Counted from the stretch's first letter, positions 1 to 8,983 are shown. The stretch is 64,000 nt of DNA from Chlorogloeopsis sp. ULAP01 (GCF_030381805.1 NZ_JAUDRH010000002.1:372001-436000), one strand, 5' to 3'. A program made the numbers and translations. Notes: generated from the letters alone by a model not told the origin.

Positions 1-398
1 GTGTTCAAGGTAATTTTATGGGTTGCACTTTTGTGAGATCAGCTTTTTTATATCTCAGCTATACGCAAAAAATTTGATTTTAACTACTTAAGATATTTTT
101 AATAAATGGTAATATATCTAAGAGAATTCTGTTGAAAGAGTTTACATAATTCAATGAAAAACTTGTCGGCTCTGTAATTTAGTTCAGAGATTTTTGTGCT
201 GCTTTTGGGCGATCGCTACTATGCTATGTGAAGAAATACTATGACCAATTGGATGTATTGCACAAGCTATCTTTCCTCAAAACAAATCTAACAGCAAGCC
301 CTGTTTTATGAGATGCCATAGAAATTACAAGAAATTTCTATCAGCATACATCACATCTACACTAACGCAGTAAAATTACTGAAGGAAACAGAGAACAA
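1..398. other. Intergenic, no gene seen
   Basis: AT-rich leader upstream of the receiver-domain gene. It holds one HIP1-like octamer near 209-216 and no open frame or RNA structure that I can support. The window may begin inside a longer intergenic region. Confidence 0.6.
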
Positions 399-860
399 AT
401 GAGGGATAAGATCATGAGGGATTTTTCTCTTTTTTCCAATATTGATGGAGACTCCGCCCAGCCTTCTCTCCCTCTTACTAATTTAAAAATCCTCATTGTA
501 GATGATGATGAAGACAGCCGTTTTTATATTTCTACCGTATTAGAAGCAGATGGAGCTATTGTTACCACAACCAAATCAGCAGCAGAAGCGCTAGAGGTAC
601 TACCGCAATTGCAACCTGATATTTTGGTTTGTGATATTGGTATGCCTGATGAGGATGGATACACCTTAATTCAGAAAGTGCGTGCTTTAAAGATAGATCA
701 GATAGCAAATGTGCCTGCTGTGGCATTAACTGCCTATGCCGATAGTGAAGATAGGGTGCGTGCTCTTGGAGCCGGCTTTCAAAGTCATGTGACAAAACCC
801 GTAGATCCAGCAGATTTAGTTATGGCTGTAATTAATGTATTAGCTACCGGTAAGGGTTAA
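399..860 (+). CDS. Single-domain response regulator (CheY-like receiver)
   Basis: A 153-aa protein that is essentially one receiver domain (about residues 29-150). Visible landmarks are the acidic pocket D35-D37, the phosphoacceptor D79 in the CDIGMPDEDGYTLI loop, T111, and K133 in the VTKP motif. This receiver type is common as the C-terminal module of cyanobacterial hybrid kinases, but here it stands alone with no output domain. It probably acts as a phosphotransfer or protein-binding switch in the cytoplasm. No kinase is adjacent, so its partner is unknown. The start is ambiguous: ATG at 399, or ATG at 414, which has an AGGG upstream; the residues MRD are repeated at both. Family call is secure; pathway is unknown. 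Confidence 0.85.
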   Translation: MRDKIMRDFSLFSNIDGDSAQPSLPLTNLKILIVDDDEDSRFYISTVLEADGAIVTTTKSAAEALEVLPQLQPDILVCDIGMPDEDGYTLIQKVRALKIDQIANVPAVALTAYADSEDRVRALGAGFQSHVTKPVDPADLVMAVINVLATGKG

Positions 861-1342
861 CAACATGGTGAGTTATGAATATATAAATCCTCAATGAATT
901 AAAGACAAAAATGATTAATAATTAATAACTGACAGCCAGATACTTCACTCTTATCTATCAGTTATTAATTGTAAATATATCTACAGGCATAAATTTCATT
1001 TTAAAGATAGATGATATGAAATAAAGATTAGAAAAAGAATAAGACTAGATGTTTACGAACTTCGACCGTTCTGATAGAGAGTTTAATCTCTCGTTGCTCG
1101 TAATAAAGTGGAGGAAGCGACAAAAACTCCACAACCATCTAGATTTATTTAATATTTTGTACTGTCTGCCTCTATGACACCGCTCTCCTTCTAGACGCAG
1201 CAAAGGAACACAACGATAAAACTTCCTGCCAGTACTTTTTGTTATAGTCTCAATTTACCAATGAATCTAGCTGTGGTTTACCTATCTGAAGTGATAAATA
1301 ACATCTAACCAAAGATAGAAAATTAATTAAAACTCAATCAAT
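861..1342. other. Intergenic between receiver gene and CDF transporter
   Basis: Contains the branched palindromic element at 1045-1142. A second weak pairing follows, GTACTG near 1159-1164 with CAGTAC near 1232-1237, and the latter is followed by a short T run on the plus strand. No open frame is convincing. The 3' ends of both flanking genes face this gap. Confidence 0.5.
1045..1142. ncRNA. Candidate branched structured RNA or folded repeat
   Basis: In the gap between two genes that converge on it, a 7-bp closing helix (1045-1051 with 1136-1142, CTAGATG/CATCTAG) encloses a 6-bp helix (1053-1058 with 1098-1103, TTACGA/TCGTAA) that itself holds a 5-bp hairpin (GAGAG 1077-1081 with CTCTC 1088-1092). 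A separate 6-bp hairpin follows (GTGGAG 1108-1113 with CTCCAC 1127-1132). All pairs are Watson-Crick. It is not a tRNA and matches no riboswitch I know. Strand cannot be decided. It may be a non-coding RNA or a folded dispersed repeat. Confidence 0.3.
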
Positions 1343-2248
1343 TCATGACTTAGAATCAAGACCAATGCTAATTTGTTCAGACTGGTATTGTGGTGGCTCA
1401 ACGTGAATTAAAATCCTGACAGGGCCAAAACGTTTTTCTAGTTCCATTTCAACCTCTTCAGTAATGCGATGAGCAGTTTCTAGGTCTTGAGCATTTACTA
1501 TTAAATGCATTTCAATGAAGACTTGGCGGCCAACAATACCACGAGAAGCAATGTCATGGCAATTAATGACTCCAGGCACCGAAACAGCGATCGCATGAAT
1601 TACTTCTGGAGCGATCGCCATTTGATCCACAAGCCAGGGTAAGTTTTCTTTTAAAACTGTCCATCCGCTCCAAAATACCAATACAGCTACAGGGAAAGCT
1701 AATACTATATCTAACCACTGATAACCCAACCATACCCCAATCAAACCGCCAATTACAGAAATTGTCACCCAAATATCGCTCATCGTATGTTTGGCGTCAG
1801 CAATCAAAATTGGGCTACCCACTCTAATACCTATGTGCCGTTCGTAAAATGCTACAAAAATATTCACACCCAGTACAATCAGTAATAACCATAACTCTGA
1901 TGGTGAGATTTTGACTGGTTCACCACCATTGAGAATGCGTTCAATAGCCCCTTGGAGAATCTCAAAGCAGGCTATGCCCAAAAAAGCAGCTATTCCTAAA
2001 GCTCCGACTGCTTCAAATTTCAGATGTCCATAAGGATGTTCGCGATCGGGTTGTGGCGAAGCAAAGCTGCTGGCAATTAATCCCAAAATATTATTTGCAC
2101 TATCTGTCACGCTGTGCAGAGCGTCAGCTAGTAAACTGAGAGAACCTGTTAATTTACCTACAACTGCTTTTAATCCCATTACGAATATATTTAGCAGTAG
2201 AGTAATAATTAAAACTTTTCTAACTTGATTACGGTTATCTAAAGTCAT
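1343..2248 (-). CDS. Cation diffusion facilitator (CDF) metal transporter
   Basis: A 301-aa inner-membrane divalent cation/proton antiporter of the CDF family, expected to export Zn2+ or similar metals. The first two-thirds is hydrophobic with about six membrane segments. The two metal-site motifs are visible: HSVTD in TM2 (H45, D49) and HTMSD in TM5. A soluble ferredoxin-like C-terminal domain follows from about residue 210 and ends in HVEPPQ. A histidine in the TM2 site is usual for zinc-preferring members. The start ATG at 2248 fits the usual family length. The gene stands alone and no metal-responsive regulator is adjacent. Metal specificity is inference. Confidence 0.92.
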   Translation of the reverse strand: MTLDNRNQVRKVLIITLLLNIFVMGLKAVVGKLTGSLSLLADALHSVTDSANNILGLIASSFASPQPDREHPYGHLKFEAVGALGIAAFLGIACFEILQGAIERILNGGEPVKISPSELWLLLIVLGVNIFVAFYERHIGIRVGSPILIADAKHTMSDIWVTISVIGGLIGVWLGYQWLDIVLAFPVAVLVFWSGWTVLKENLPWLVDQMAIAPEVIHAIAVSVPGVINCHDIASRGIVGRQVFIEMHLIVNAQDLETAHRITEEVEMELEKRFGPVRILIHVEPPQYQSEQISIGLDSKS

Positions 2249-2456
2249 AGATTTTTAAAGAGTATATTCTATGACTTTAAGTGTAGAAGTAAACACACTA
2301 AAAAAATATATAGAACTCTTACACTGTAATAATTTTGTCTTGCCACAACTCAGAATATTATTCTAAGTTAATTGTTGCAATAGATAAGAAAACGGCACTT
2401 TATGACCCATCACCAGGAAAATGGTATTTGTACCAAAATGTTTTAACACCTAGCTC

Positions 2457-2810
2457 ATGTCCGCAAGTAACCTGACGTTGAACCTAGTAGAGGGATCTGT
2501 TTCCTTTAGCTTTTCACCCCAAGCAGCACAAGAATTAAAAGCAGCCCTAGAGCAATTAATGAATAGTCTGAAAGCTGTTGCGACAAAAACCAGTTCTGGC
2601 AGCAATAAAGTTAGTCCGCAACGGCCAATAGAATATCGTTATACAGGAGAAGTATTTTTAGAGATTTTCTGTAATCCTAATATCTGGGCAACCCCTTTTG
2701 CTGCGAAAGTCCTACTTACTGTCCGTGATGATAAAATTCGCTTAAGCACAGAAGCTGAACTAACTCGTGTGATAGAAGACGTCAACTTGTACTTAGAGCA
2801 AGCAGAGTAA
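2457..2810 (+). CDS. Conserved hypothetical protein, small
   Basis: A 117-aa soluble protein with no signal peptide or membrane segment. The N-terminal half is an amphipathic stretch (residues 20-40, AAQELKAALEQLMNSLKAV), then a Ser/Thr-rich linker, then a mixed alpha/beta C-terminal half ending in an acidic helix. The composition looks like a cyanobacterial core hypothetical, but I cannot name a family. The ATG at 2457 has no strong ribosome site. It is divergent from the CDF gene, with 208 nt between starts, so they could share a regulatory region. Confidence 0.7.
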   Translation: MSASNLTLNLVEGSVSFSFSPQAAQELKAALEQLMNSLKAVATKTSSGSNKVSPQRPIEYRYTGEVFLEIFCNPNIWATPFAAKVLLTVRDDKIRLSTEAELTRVIEDVNLYLEQAE

Positions 2811-3211
2811 TGTTGATTGTTTATTGTTGGTTACTGAAAACCAATTTATAAAGTTTGGATCATGGGTAATAACACACAAATCATTCCAAGTACAACTAAC
2901 CCCTCATGATCCAGAACAAAAAATTACCGGAGCAGTTACCAATGTTAAACTACTCCGGCACAAGCAATAAACTTACTCAAAAACAGAAAAAACTTCAGCC
3001 CCTATGCAAGTAAATTTCAAAAACTGACGTACCAACAATTGCAATACGTTTAATAATCCAAAAAATAGAGTATCTAAAGATTTCAGATCGGGAAAAATTG
3101 ATTAAAAGCAGAGATTATCCATGAGATTGCATATTGAATTTTTGTTGTCACATTCAATACATCTAAATAAATATATTCCCAATCCAAAATCTCAAATCGT
3201 CAATTAATTCA
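2811..3211. other. Intergenic with an 8-bp inverted repeat
   Basis: About 400 nt between two convergent genes. GGATCATG (2857-2864) and CATGATCC (2905-2912) form a perfect inverted repeat with a 40-nt loop and no T run. Nothing else is supportable. Confidence 0.4.
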
Positions 3212-3448
3212 TTAGTCGTTATCCCATTCTTCCCGACCAATCAGATCGCCAATCCGATCGCGTAATAAAAAGTCACACTTTTCTAGCTCACACTCGATAC
3301 ATACCCATTCCCGTGCGGGGATGTATTGACATAGCGTATATATTGGCTGTTGTCTGCTGACCACTCCTTTTTGCACAAGTCGTCGTGCTTCATCTTGAAT
3401 TATATCCAAAGAGTAGTAGCTAATAGAAGGCACCGTATTCACACTCAT
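3212..3448 (-). CDS. DUF4327 family protein
   Basis: A 78-aa cyanobacteria-specific protein. The order of segments YSLDIIQDEARRLV, SRQQPIYTLCQYIPAREW, and CELEKCDFLLRDRIGDLIGRE matches my recollection of DUF4327 over its full length. It has three cysteines, two of them in the WVCIECELE segment, and no membrane segment. Function is unknown. The start ATG at 3448 is preceded by a weak GAAG. It is monocistronic, with large gaps on both sides. Confidence 0.8.
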   Translation of the reverse strand: MSVNTVPSISYYSLDIIQDEARRLVQKGVVSRQQPIYTLCQYIPAREWVCIECELEKCDFLLRDRIGDLIGREEWDND

Positions 3449-4415
3449 GATCTTCGCTCACAACTTTATACGTAGATGACGTTTCCAAAAATTAATGATC
3501 AGGAACAAACATAGGAAGCAACAGGACTATCGCTAACAATTTGTAATTTGGTATACGGAACTATTTTCATTTTGACGCTACATACCCTCAAAATATGTAA
3601 ATAAATGTTAAGAATATCAAAAAATCCTGACATTTCGTTTTAAGTCTATCAAACAATAAGACAGAATTGCTGCCCGATAGCTAATATAGCTGTGTAGCCT
3701 AACTCAGTTTGCTTCCAAACCAAGCTTTAACCACCTTAACTTAGACTTAAGAAGAAACATGGGTGATATAGCCAGGAAGTACAAAAAGTACTTTCTCCAA
3801 CGGCAGACACCAGTCTATGGAAAAACACTAAATAAATTTCTCGTGGATTCAATGGTATAAACTACTGCAAGTCACAGAGGCTACAATACAACACTTAGGT
3901 TTGTAGAAACTTATTCGTTAACAATTTCTTAAATAAAGTTTTGGCAACTCTTGAGACCTGGCAGTGCTTCCTAGTTATAATTCTCCAGGGAATCATGAGA
4001 ATTTTGAAAAAAGCGATCTACCTCCATGTGAGTTGCAAAGCTGATTTGGGAATTCCACCCTTGAATTGTATATGTCATCTTGTAACTCGTACAATTACTG
4101 TTTTTATAGGTATCATAATATAGCATTATAAGAGTTTACAAATCCCTAATCGATGTTGAGTGTATTACTTATACTTCAATTGTGAAGTTTTGTTTAAATC
4201 ATATTCTTTACCATTTCCTTCAAAAAATTATTTCTTTCCCCACTAACTCAAATGAAGATTTAGGCAATTATGCGGTATGAAGAATTTACATAGAAACCAG
4301 CCGCTTACTCCTTGTAGTGAATATTAGATATTAAGTCATATTGAAACAGACGCGATATTATCGCGTCTGTCAAAGCTGTGGCTGATTTTGTGGAGCTAAT
4401 TGTTGTTAAAGTTAC
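3449..4415. other. Intergenic, no convincing gene
   Basis: Nearly 970 nt without a supported gene. A 60-codon frame at 3941-4123 begins at TTG, lacks a ribosome site and has a composition unlike a real protein. The only clear structure is the hairpin at 4346-4370, behind rbfA. Confidence 0.5.
4346..4370 (-). terminator. Probable terminator hairpin after rbfA
   Basis: A perfect 10-bp stem, ACAGACGCGA (4346-4355) with TCGCGTCTGT (4361-4370), and a 5-nt loop. It lies 46 nt past the rbfA stop. On the minus strand it is followed only by TTTC, so termination by the classic U-run mechanism would be weak. Confidence 0.5.
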
Positions 4416-4835
4416 TTATTGGGCTAATTCATTATCCTCATAAGTGCTGTTAACTTCGTATTCATCTGGATTTTCTATTTGACGCTGTTGTTGAATTTGG
4501 TTCAATAGCGACAATACCTTATTACCACGTTCTATAGAACGATCCTCAATAAAAACTACCTCTGGTGTGCGACGCAGGCGTACTCGTGCGCCAAGTTCAC
4601 TACGAACATAACCTGTCGCCGACTTTAAGCCTGCCATTGTCTCTGCTTTGGCTTCTTCTGTGCCATAGATTGACACATAAATTTTGGCGTGTTGTAAATC
4701 CCCAGAAACATCGACATCAGTAACGCTCACCATGCCAGTACCCACACGATCATCTTTAATTCCGTTGAGTAACATTTGGCTAACTTCCCGCTTAATTAAT
4801 TCGGCAACGCGGGAAACACGGCGACTTGTAGCCAT
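4416..4835 (-). CDS. rbfA: Ribosome-binding factor A
   Basis: A 139-aa cytoplasmic protein needed for maturation of the 30S subunit and 16S rRNA 5' end. The KH-like core is visible from RRVSRVAELIKREVSQML through TDVDVSGDLQHAKIYVS to the C-terminal RRTPEVVFIEDRSIERG. The tail after about residue 115 is acidic and family-variable. The start ATG at 4835 is strongly supported by AGGAGG nine bases upstream. The next gene upstream on the same strand is the DUF751 gene, 600 nt away, so rbfA probably has its own promoter. Two small hairpins sit in the leader (about 4877-4897 and 4909-4931). Confidence 0.95.
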   Translation of the reverse strand: MATSRRVSRVAELIKREVSQMLLNGIKDDRVGTGMVSVTDVDVSGDLQHAKIYVSIYGTEEAKAETMAGLKSATGYVRSELGARVRLRRTPEVVFIEDRSIERGNKVLSLLNQIQQQRQIENPDEYEVNSTYEDNELAQ

Positions 4836-5435
4836 AAAAACTATGCCTCCTTACAGAGGTTGTACTATTTGACTTTGCCACAGCTTAATAGCTGTGGAGC
4901 TTTTGATTTTAAACCTGCCGAAGACAGGTTTATTGTATGCAGCACGTCATGAACGTTGGCTTTCTAGTGTTGATACACTTTTCAAAAGCTTTACCGCTAA
5001 GACACATCCTACTTTGTTGTAGTTCGCGCTCACCACAGTCGTAGTTAAGTAGAATAACCACAACTCTCCTATCATACTGAGTTCTCTGGCATTTTCTGCA
5101 TTTAACGCAGACACTTTCCAGTCTAACTGAGGTTCCATTGTTGCAGCTTGCTCAAATTAGCTTTACTGCATTGAAGGAAAAAAATTTTCACTCCCTAACA
5201 AAAATATTTTCGATTCTAGGGCGCTAACGGAATTTCAACTAAAACTTTAATTAACACTATTTTTTCATACATTTTCGACCAAATAGATTATATCATGGTG
5301 TTTTTAGATGATTGAGGCTACCTACTGGAGGTATAAACCTCTATCTCACCTCAAAATCAGGGTTAAGGAATAAAGATGGAAAATAGCCCCTCCACGATGA
5401 GGAGCTGAAAAGATAGCCCTTGGTTTTACTTGAGT
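4836..5435. other. rbfA leader region with two hairpins
   Basis: About 600 nt. CCACAGC/GCTGTGG (near 4878-4897) and AAACCTG/CAGGTTT (near 4910-4931) form small stem-loops upstream of rbfA on the minus strand. They could be a terminator of an upstream transcript or a folded leader. A 63-codon minus frame (4947-5138) lacks a ribosome site and is not supported. Confidence 0.4.
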
Positions 5436-5642
5436 TTAAATTGTACTTAAGCCTAGCATTGCACGTAAGGTGAGGCTAATAAAGACTAGTCCGCCTACAA
5501 TTAACCCCAAAAGGGCAACTAAGGTTACAGGACGTTTCAATAACGGTGCTAATGGAGCAAGTAAGCTTAACAAAGCACCCAACAGAGTAGTAACAAAGTA
5601 GCGTTGGTAGCGAAATACATTATCCCAAAATCCATCAAACAT
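5436..5642 (-). CDS. DUF751 / Ycf33-like small membrane protein
   Basis: A 68-aa protein with two hydrophobic segments (about residues 16-36 and 40-64) separated by a proline-rich turn (APLAPLLKRP). The N-terminus MFDGFWDNVFRYQRYFVTTLLG is typical of the DUF751 family, which includes chloroplast-encoded Ycf33. It is probably an integral membrane protein of unknown function. In cyanobacteria such a gene often lies near rbfA, as it does here. Confidence 0.8.
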   Translation of the reverse strand: MFDGFWDNVFRYQRYFVTTLLGALLSLLAPLAPLLKRPVTLVALLGLIVGGLVFISLTLRAMLGLSTI

Positions 5643-5799
5643 CTGGTTTAAAACCGCTTATTATCTACTGTACGTTTATTTATTTTGCCAGATTAATTCA
5701 ATTGTAATCTAATCGTAGCAGTGGGGAAATTAGGAAATTGATATAAAATATGTGTCACCAGCCTCTCATTTATATATTTAGCAGCTTAGTTTTAGTTAA

Positions 5800-6642
5800 A
5801 TGTTAAGTCAACTACCAAAGCAAATTTTACCCCGTCCATTTTTAAAATGGGCTGGAGGTAAAAGTAAATTAATCTCCCAATATATTCCCTATTTTCCCAA
5901 AAATTACAAGAATTATTATGAGCCATTTTTGGGTGGTGGTGCAGTTTTCTTTTATCTTCAATATATTCAACCCACCCCAGCTATTTTAACTGATATTAAC
6001 GCAGAATTAATTACTACTTATCGTTGTGTACAGGAGAATGTTGAAGAATTAATTATTATACTCAAAGAGCATCAACGCCAACATAATCGAGATTATTACT
6101 ATCACATTAGAGCTAATCCCACTCAGAATGATTTAGAGCAAGCTGCTCGTTTTATATATTTAAATAAAACTTGTTTTAATGGACTTTATCGAGTTAATTC
6201 TCAAGGTAAATTTAATGTTCCTTTAGGTAAATACGATAATCCTAAAATCTGTCAAGAACATTTGCTGCGTTTAGCTTCTACCACTCTTACTACATCTAAA
6301 ATAAATCAAGCAGATTTTGCAGATGTGCTAAAATGTGCCACAAGTAAAGATGATTTTGTATTTTTCGATCCACCTTATCATCCTATCAGTAATACTAGCT
6401 ATTTCACGGCTTATAGTCGTAATTGTTTTAGTGAAAAAGACCAAGAGCGTTTGAGAGATACTTGCGCAGAATTAGCTAATCGTGGTGTAAAAGTTATGGT
6501 ATGTAACTCTAATAGTGAATTTATCAAAAAAATCTACACAGAAATAGGTTTTAATATACATCGTATAGAAGCAGCACGTTCTATTAACTCGAATACAAAA
6601 AAACGCGGCATAATTTATGAGTTATTAATAACATCCTATTAA
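5800..6642 (+). CDS. dam: Dam-type DNA adenine methyltransferase
   Basis: A 280-aa class D12 N6-adenine DNA methylase. It has the N-terminal SAM motif PFLKWAGGKSKLISQ with FLGGGAVFF (residues about 13-50) and the catalytic DPPY motif near residue 189. This architecture normally methylates A in GATC. HIP1 sites in this genome contain GATC, so these would be substrates. Cyanobacteria often have an orphan Dam-like enzyme, but here a PD-(D/E)XK nuclease gene faces it and their stop codons overlap by 4 nt (6639-6642). The gene is more AT-rich than its neighbours, which may indicate transfer. Sequence specificity is inferred from the family. Confidence 0.92.
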   Translation: MLSQLPKQILPRPFLKWAGGKSKLISQYIPYFPKNYKNYYEPFLGGGAVFFYLQYIQPTPAILTDINAELITTYRCVQENVEELIIILKEHQRQHNRDYYYHIRANPTQNDLEQAARFIYLNKTCFNGLYRVNSQGKFNVPLGKYDNPKICQEHLLRLASTTLTTSKINQADFADVLKCATSKDDFVFFDPPYHPISNTSYFTAYSRNCFSEKDQERLRDTCAELANRGVKVMVCNSNSEFIKKIYTEIGFNIHRIEAARSINSNTKKRGIIYELLITSY

Positions 6643-7148
6643 AGATATTTGTTTGCCCAAGCAATAAATCTATCTAAGCTATGAACTGCTAGTAAATTTT
6701 TGTTATCGCTTTCTCTTTCTTTTAACCATCCAACAGCACCTTCTCTCATACCTTCACCACCAATAACAATGATAGTTGGTGCTGGATATGAGTATTGAAT
6801 ATTTAAGTTTAAATAAGGAAATTTCTCATCTACAGAGCCTTCACTTTCTTGCCATTTACACTCAAGAATTAATCCAGATGGCATTGCTGGTAAACCAAAA
6901 AGATAAAAATCAACATAAATATCTGTTTGATAAATACCAGTTCCGATATAAACCTGTTTGGCATAGCGTTTCGGTAATAAAGTAGAAGTTAGAATAAATT
7001 CTCGTCTCTGCTTTTTAGGAACATGAGAACAAACTTGAAAATATCCATGTACTCTTAATGTGGTTTCTACATGACTTTCTAATATTTCACCAGACTTATT
7101 AGCTCGTGCGCCTTGAGTTCTAATCATCTGAATTCCTTTAGCTGCCAT
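6639..7148 (-). CDS. Putative PD-(D/E)XK nuclease, candidate restriction enzyme
   Basis: A 169-aa protein. The nuclease core is visible as DIYVDFYLFG followed by SGLILECKWQ, which supplies the D...ExK active site. Downstream, QYSYPAPTIIVIGGEG resembles the last core strand and helix. The start is set at ATG 7148 because AGG lies five bases upstream; an in-frame GTG at 7154 is the alternative. The gene converges on dam, and the stops overlap by 4 nt. That arrangement suggests a restriction partner, but the protein could also be a repair or housekeeping nuclease. I do not recognise the exact subfamily. Confidence 0.6.
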   Translation of the reverse strand: MAAKGIQMIRTQGARANKSGEILESHVETTLRVHGYFQVCSHVPKKQRREFILTSTLLPKRYAKQVYIGTGIYQTDIYVDFYLFGLPAMPSGLILECKWQESEGSVDEKFPYLNLNIQYSYPAPTIIVIGGEGMREGAVGWLKERESDNKNLLAVHSLDRFIAWANKYL

Positions 7149-7693
7149 CCGCACCTATTCTAGGATTTCACGGAAGTAGCACTCAAGATTCAGTTACTTA
7201 ATATGAATTTTCAATCGGTAAGAAGGCAGAAGGCAGAGGAGCCACTGCGGTGGTGAGCCAGTGCATTGGGCGGCTACCCTCCGGGAAGCCGCTAGCTAAC
7301 GCAACGCCTGACGGCGAACGCGTCTAGTGCCGACTTGTAGCGACTGGCGAAAGGTTTCCCCGGCATAAAGGAGCGTAAGCGCCCTTGCGGGTTAAGCGCG
7401 TTGTAGACGCCCAGAGGGCGGCTTCCCGCAGGGTAGCACCTGGCGTCACCTGCCGTCGGGTTAAGCGCGTCGAGTGCGACTGGCGTCAAGTGGCGTGGCA
7501 GAAGGTAAAAAAGCTTTTCGTCCATTTTGGTAAAGCACTTCATATTAAATCTACAACTGCTTACCTGAGGAAAAGTGAAATCTAGGTGAGTGATTACAAT
7601 CTTTAAATTAGTATGTTTGTATTTTTTGGAATACATTTGTATCAGCAAAAACTGTCAAAAGTGAAATTGATGATAGGGTGATGGGCAATAAAA
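7149..7693. other. Intergenic, mostly repeats
   Basis: About 545 nt between the nuclease and the HetZ-family gene. Most is the GC-rich repeat cluster at 7215-7510. The rest is AT-rich with no supported gene. Confidence 0.6.
7215..7510. repeat. Cluster of GC-rich dispersed palindromic repeats
   Basis: A GC-rich block in an otherwise AT-rich intergenic region. The motif at 7271-7291 (CGGCTACCCTCCGGGAAGCC...) recurs as a near-perfect inverted copy at 7417-7437. The block GGGTTAAGCGCGT occurs twice in direct orientation (near 7389 and 7458). It opens with a short tandem AGAAGGC/AGAAGGCAG repeat. The same TTCCCGCAGGGTA core recurs at about 16818-16833. Apparent open frames here are artefacts of the repeats. 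Confidence 0.75.
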
Positions 7694-8983
7694 TTAACTA
7701 AAACGTGAATTAATCTGAACTTTAGTGGTAGTGTTGCGGATTTCCCATGCTAGTTCTAAAATTTGAGTCCAGCGTTTTTGTACTTGTTTGGGAGTACACT
7801 TGAGAACTTTGGCGATCGCTTGTTCGTTGAGTTTAGCAATTTTCAGTTCTAAAATTTGTCTTTGGGCTACAGAAAGTTGATTCCAAAAATGTTTCCACTG
7901 CTCGGAAGAAAGTCCCAACTTTTGTTCTAAGCTAATACCTAACCACTGATGGACTAATTGCCATTGGTGGGTACGAGCAAACTTTTCTATATGGTACTTA
8001 AAACGCTGTTGCAGATAATCCCGTTGGCGGTTAGTTAAACCAAGAATTTGGTCAATTTCTAGTGGAGAAAGGTCTTGGAGTTTTAATACCAAATAGTCTA
8101 CACAGTCATGTTGGTCTTGAGATTCTAAATATTTTATCAATTCAGAAATCACGCGATCACGCTCACTGTCTTCAGCCAGATCGAAACTTTGTGGGGCAAT
8201 CATTTGCGATCGCAATTGTTGTACAGCCGAGTGACGCAGGTAGGATTCGGCTTCTTCAGTTTTGGCAGATTCTATAGCCATTTCAAAATTAACGCTGATT
8301 TCTTGAGGCTGGCGACGGGCAAAAGTTTGAGCACGCAATATGATCAATTGCTGATTTGCGCCACTAGGTAAATTAATACGACGCTTGGCATACTGTTCAG
8401 TGAACGCTATGTATTCAGCTAGTTGTAGTTGAGTGCGTGGAGTGTAGTCTTCAGGCAATTCATTTTCCCGTCGAAAAGCCTTGATAGCTTCGATATAGAA
8501 TGCTTGTAGAAAATCTTCAATTAAGCTGTAACGAGCGCCAAATCCAACCTCAGAGCCAGAAATGGAAATGTGACGATAAACCATAGCACCTAGACAGCTA
8601 TGTAGTTCCACACGCCCTTGTTTAGAACCGAGTTGATAATAATGTAGGCATTTTTGCCAACGATAGCGTGCTAAAGTAGCTTGCCAAGAATTAATTTGTC
8701 CGGAATTTTGAATACGGTGGCTTTTTTCGCAAATACGTTCTACTTCTGTAGCTATACGCTTTGCTACAGCTTGTACGCACCCAGGCGCTGCCTTAACTTG
8801 TGCTTGTATTTCTTTACACAATAATTCTATTAAAGTATCTGTGTCGGTAATGAAGGAATTGGCGCTTGTTAAGTGATGATCGAAGGCGGTAGCGAGTTTC
8901 ATAGCTTTTGTGGCAGTGGTTTTTGCACCTAAACTTTTATAGGAACAGATGCAAGCGTAAATCTCTTGATCTGCATTGCTCAA
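7694..8983 (-). CDS. HetZ-family protein (heterocyst differentiation related)
   Basis: A 429-aa soluble protein. The central body, with segments ERICEKSHRIQNSGQINSW, RYRWQKCLHYYQLGSKQGRV, SLIEDFLQAFYIEAIKAFRR and LTNRQRDYLQQRFKYH, matches my recollection of HetZ and its relatives. The last segment resembles a sigma-70-like or helix-turn-helix region (residues about 310-420). HetZ is an early DNA-binding regulator of heterocyst differentiation. Paralogs exist and I cannot tell from sequence alone whether this is HetZ or a HetZ-related protein. No patU genes are adjacent, which argues for a paralog. It is monocistronic. Confidence 0.65.
   Translation of the reverse strand: MSNADQEIYACICSYKSLGAKTTATKAMKLATAFDHHLTSANSFITDTDTLIELLCKEIQAQVKAAPGCVQAVAKRIATEVERICEKSHRIQNSGQINSWQATLARYRWQKCLHYYQLGSKQGRVELHSCLGAMVYRHISISGSEVGFGARYSLIEDFLQAFYIEAIKAFRRENELPEDYTPRTQLQLAEYIAFTEQYAKRRINLPSGANQQLIILRAQTFARRQPQEISVNFEMAIESAKTEEAESYLRHSAVQQLRSQMIAPQSFDLAEDSERDRVISELIKYLESQDQHDCVDYLVLKLQDLSPLEIDQILGLTNRQRDYLQQRFKYHIEKFARTHQWQLVHQWLGISLEQKLGLSSEQWKHFWNQLSVAQRQILELKIAKLNEQAIAKVLKCTPKQVQKRWTQILELAWEIRNTTTKVQINSRFS

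Noticed and set aside
3941..4123. 60-codon plus-strand open frame
   Set aside because: Starts at TTG, no ribosome site, no recognisable composition, inside a long gap.
4947..5138. 63-codon minus-strand frame between rbfA and DUF751 genes
   Set aside because: No ribosome site and residues do not resemble a conserved protein; more likely rbfA leader.
7292..7648. 118-codon minus-strand frame over the GC-rich cluster
   Set aside because: Most of the sequence is dispersed repeat; the open frame is a by-product.
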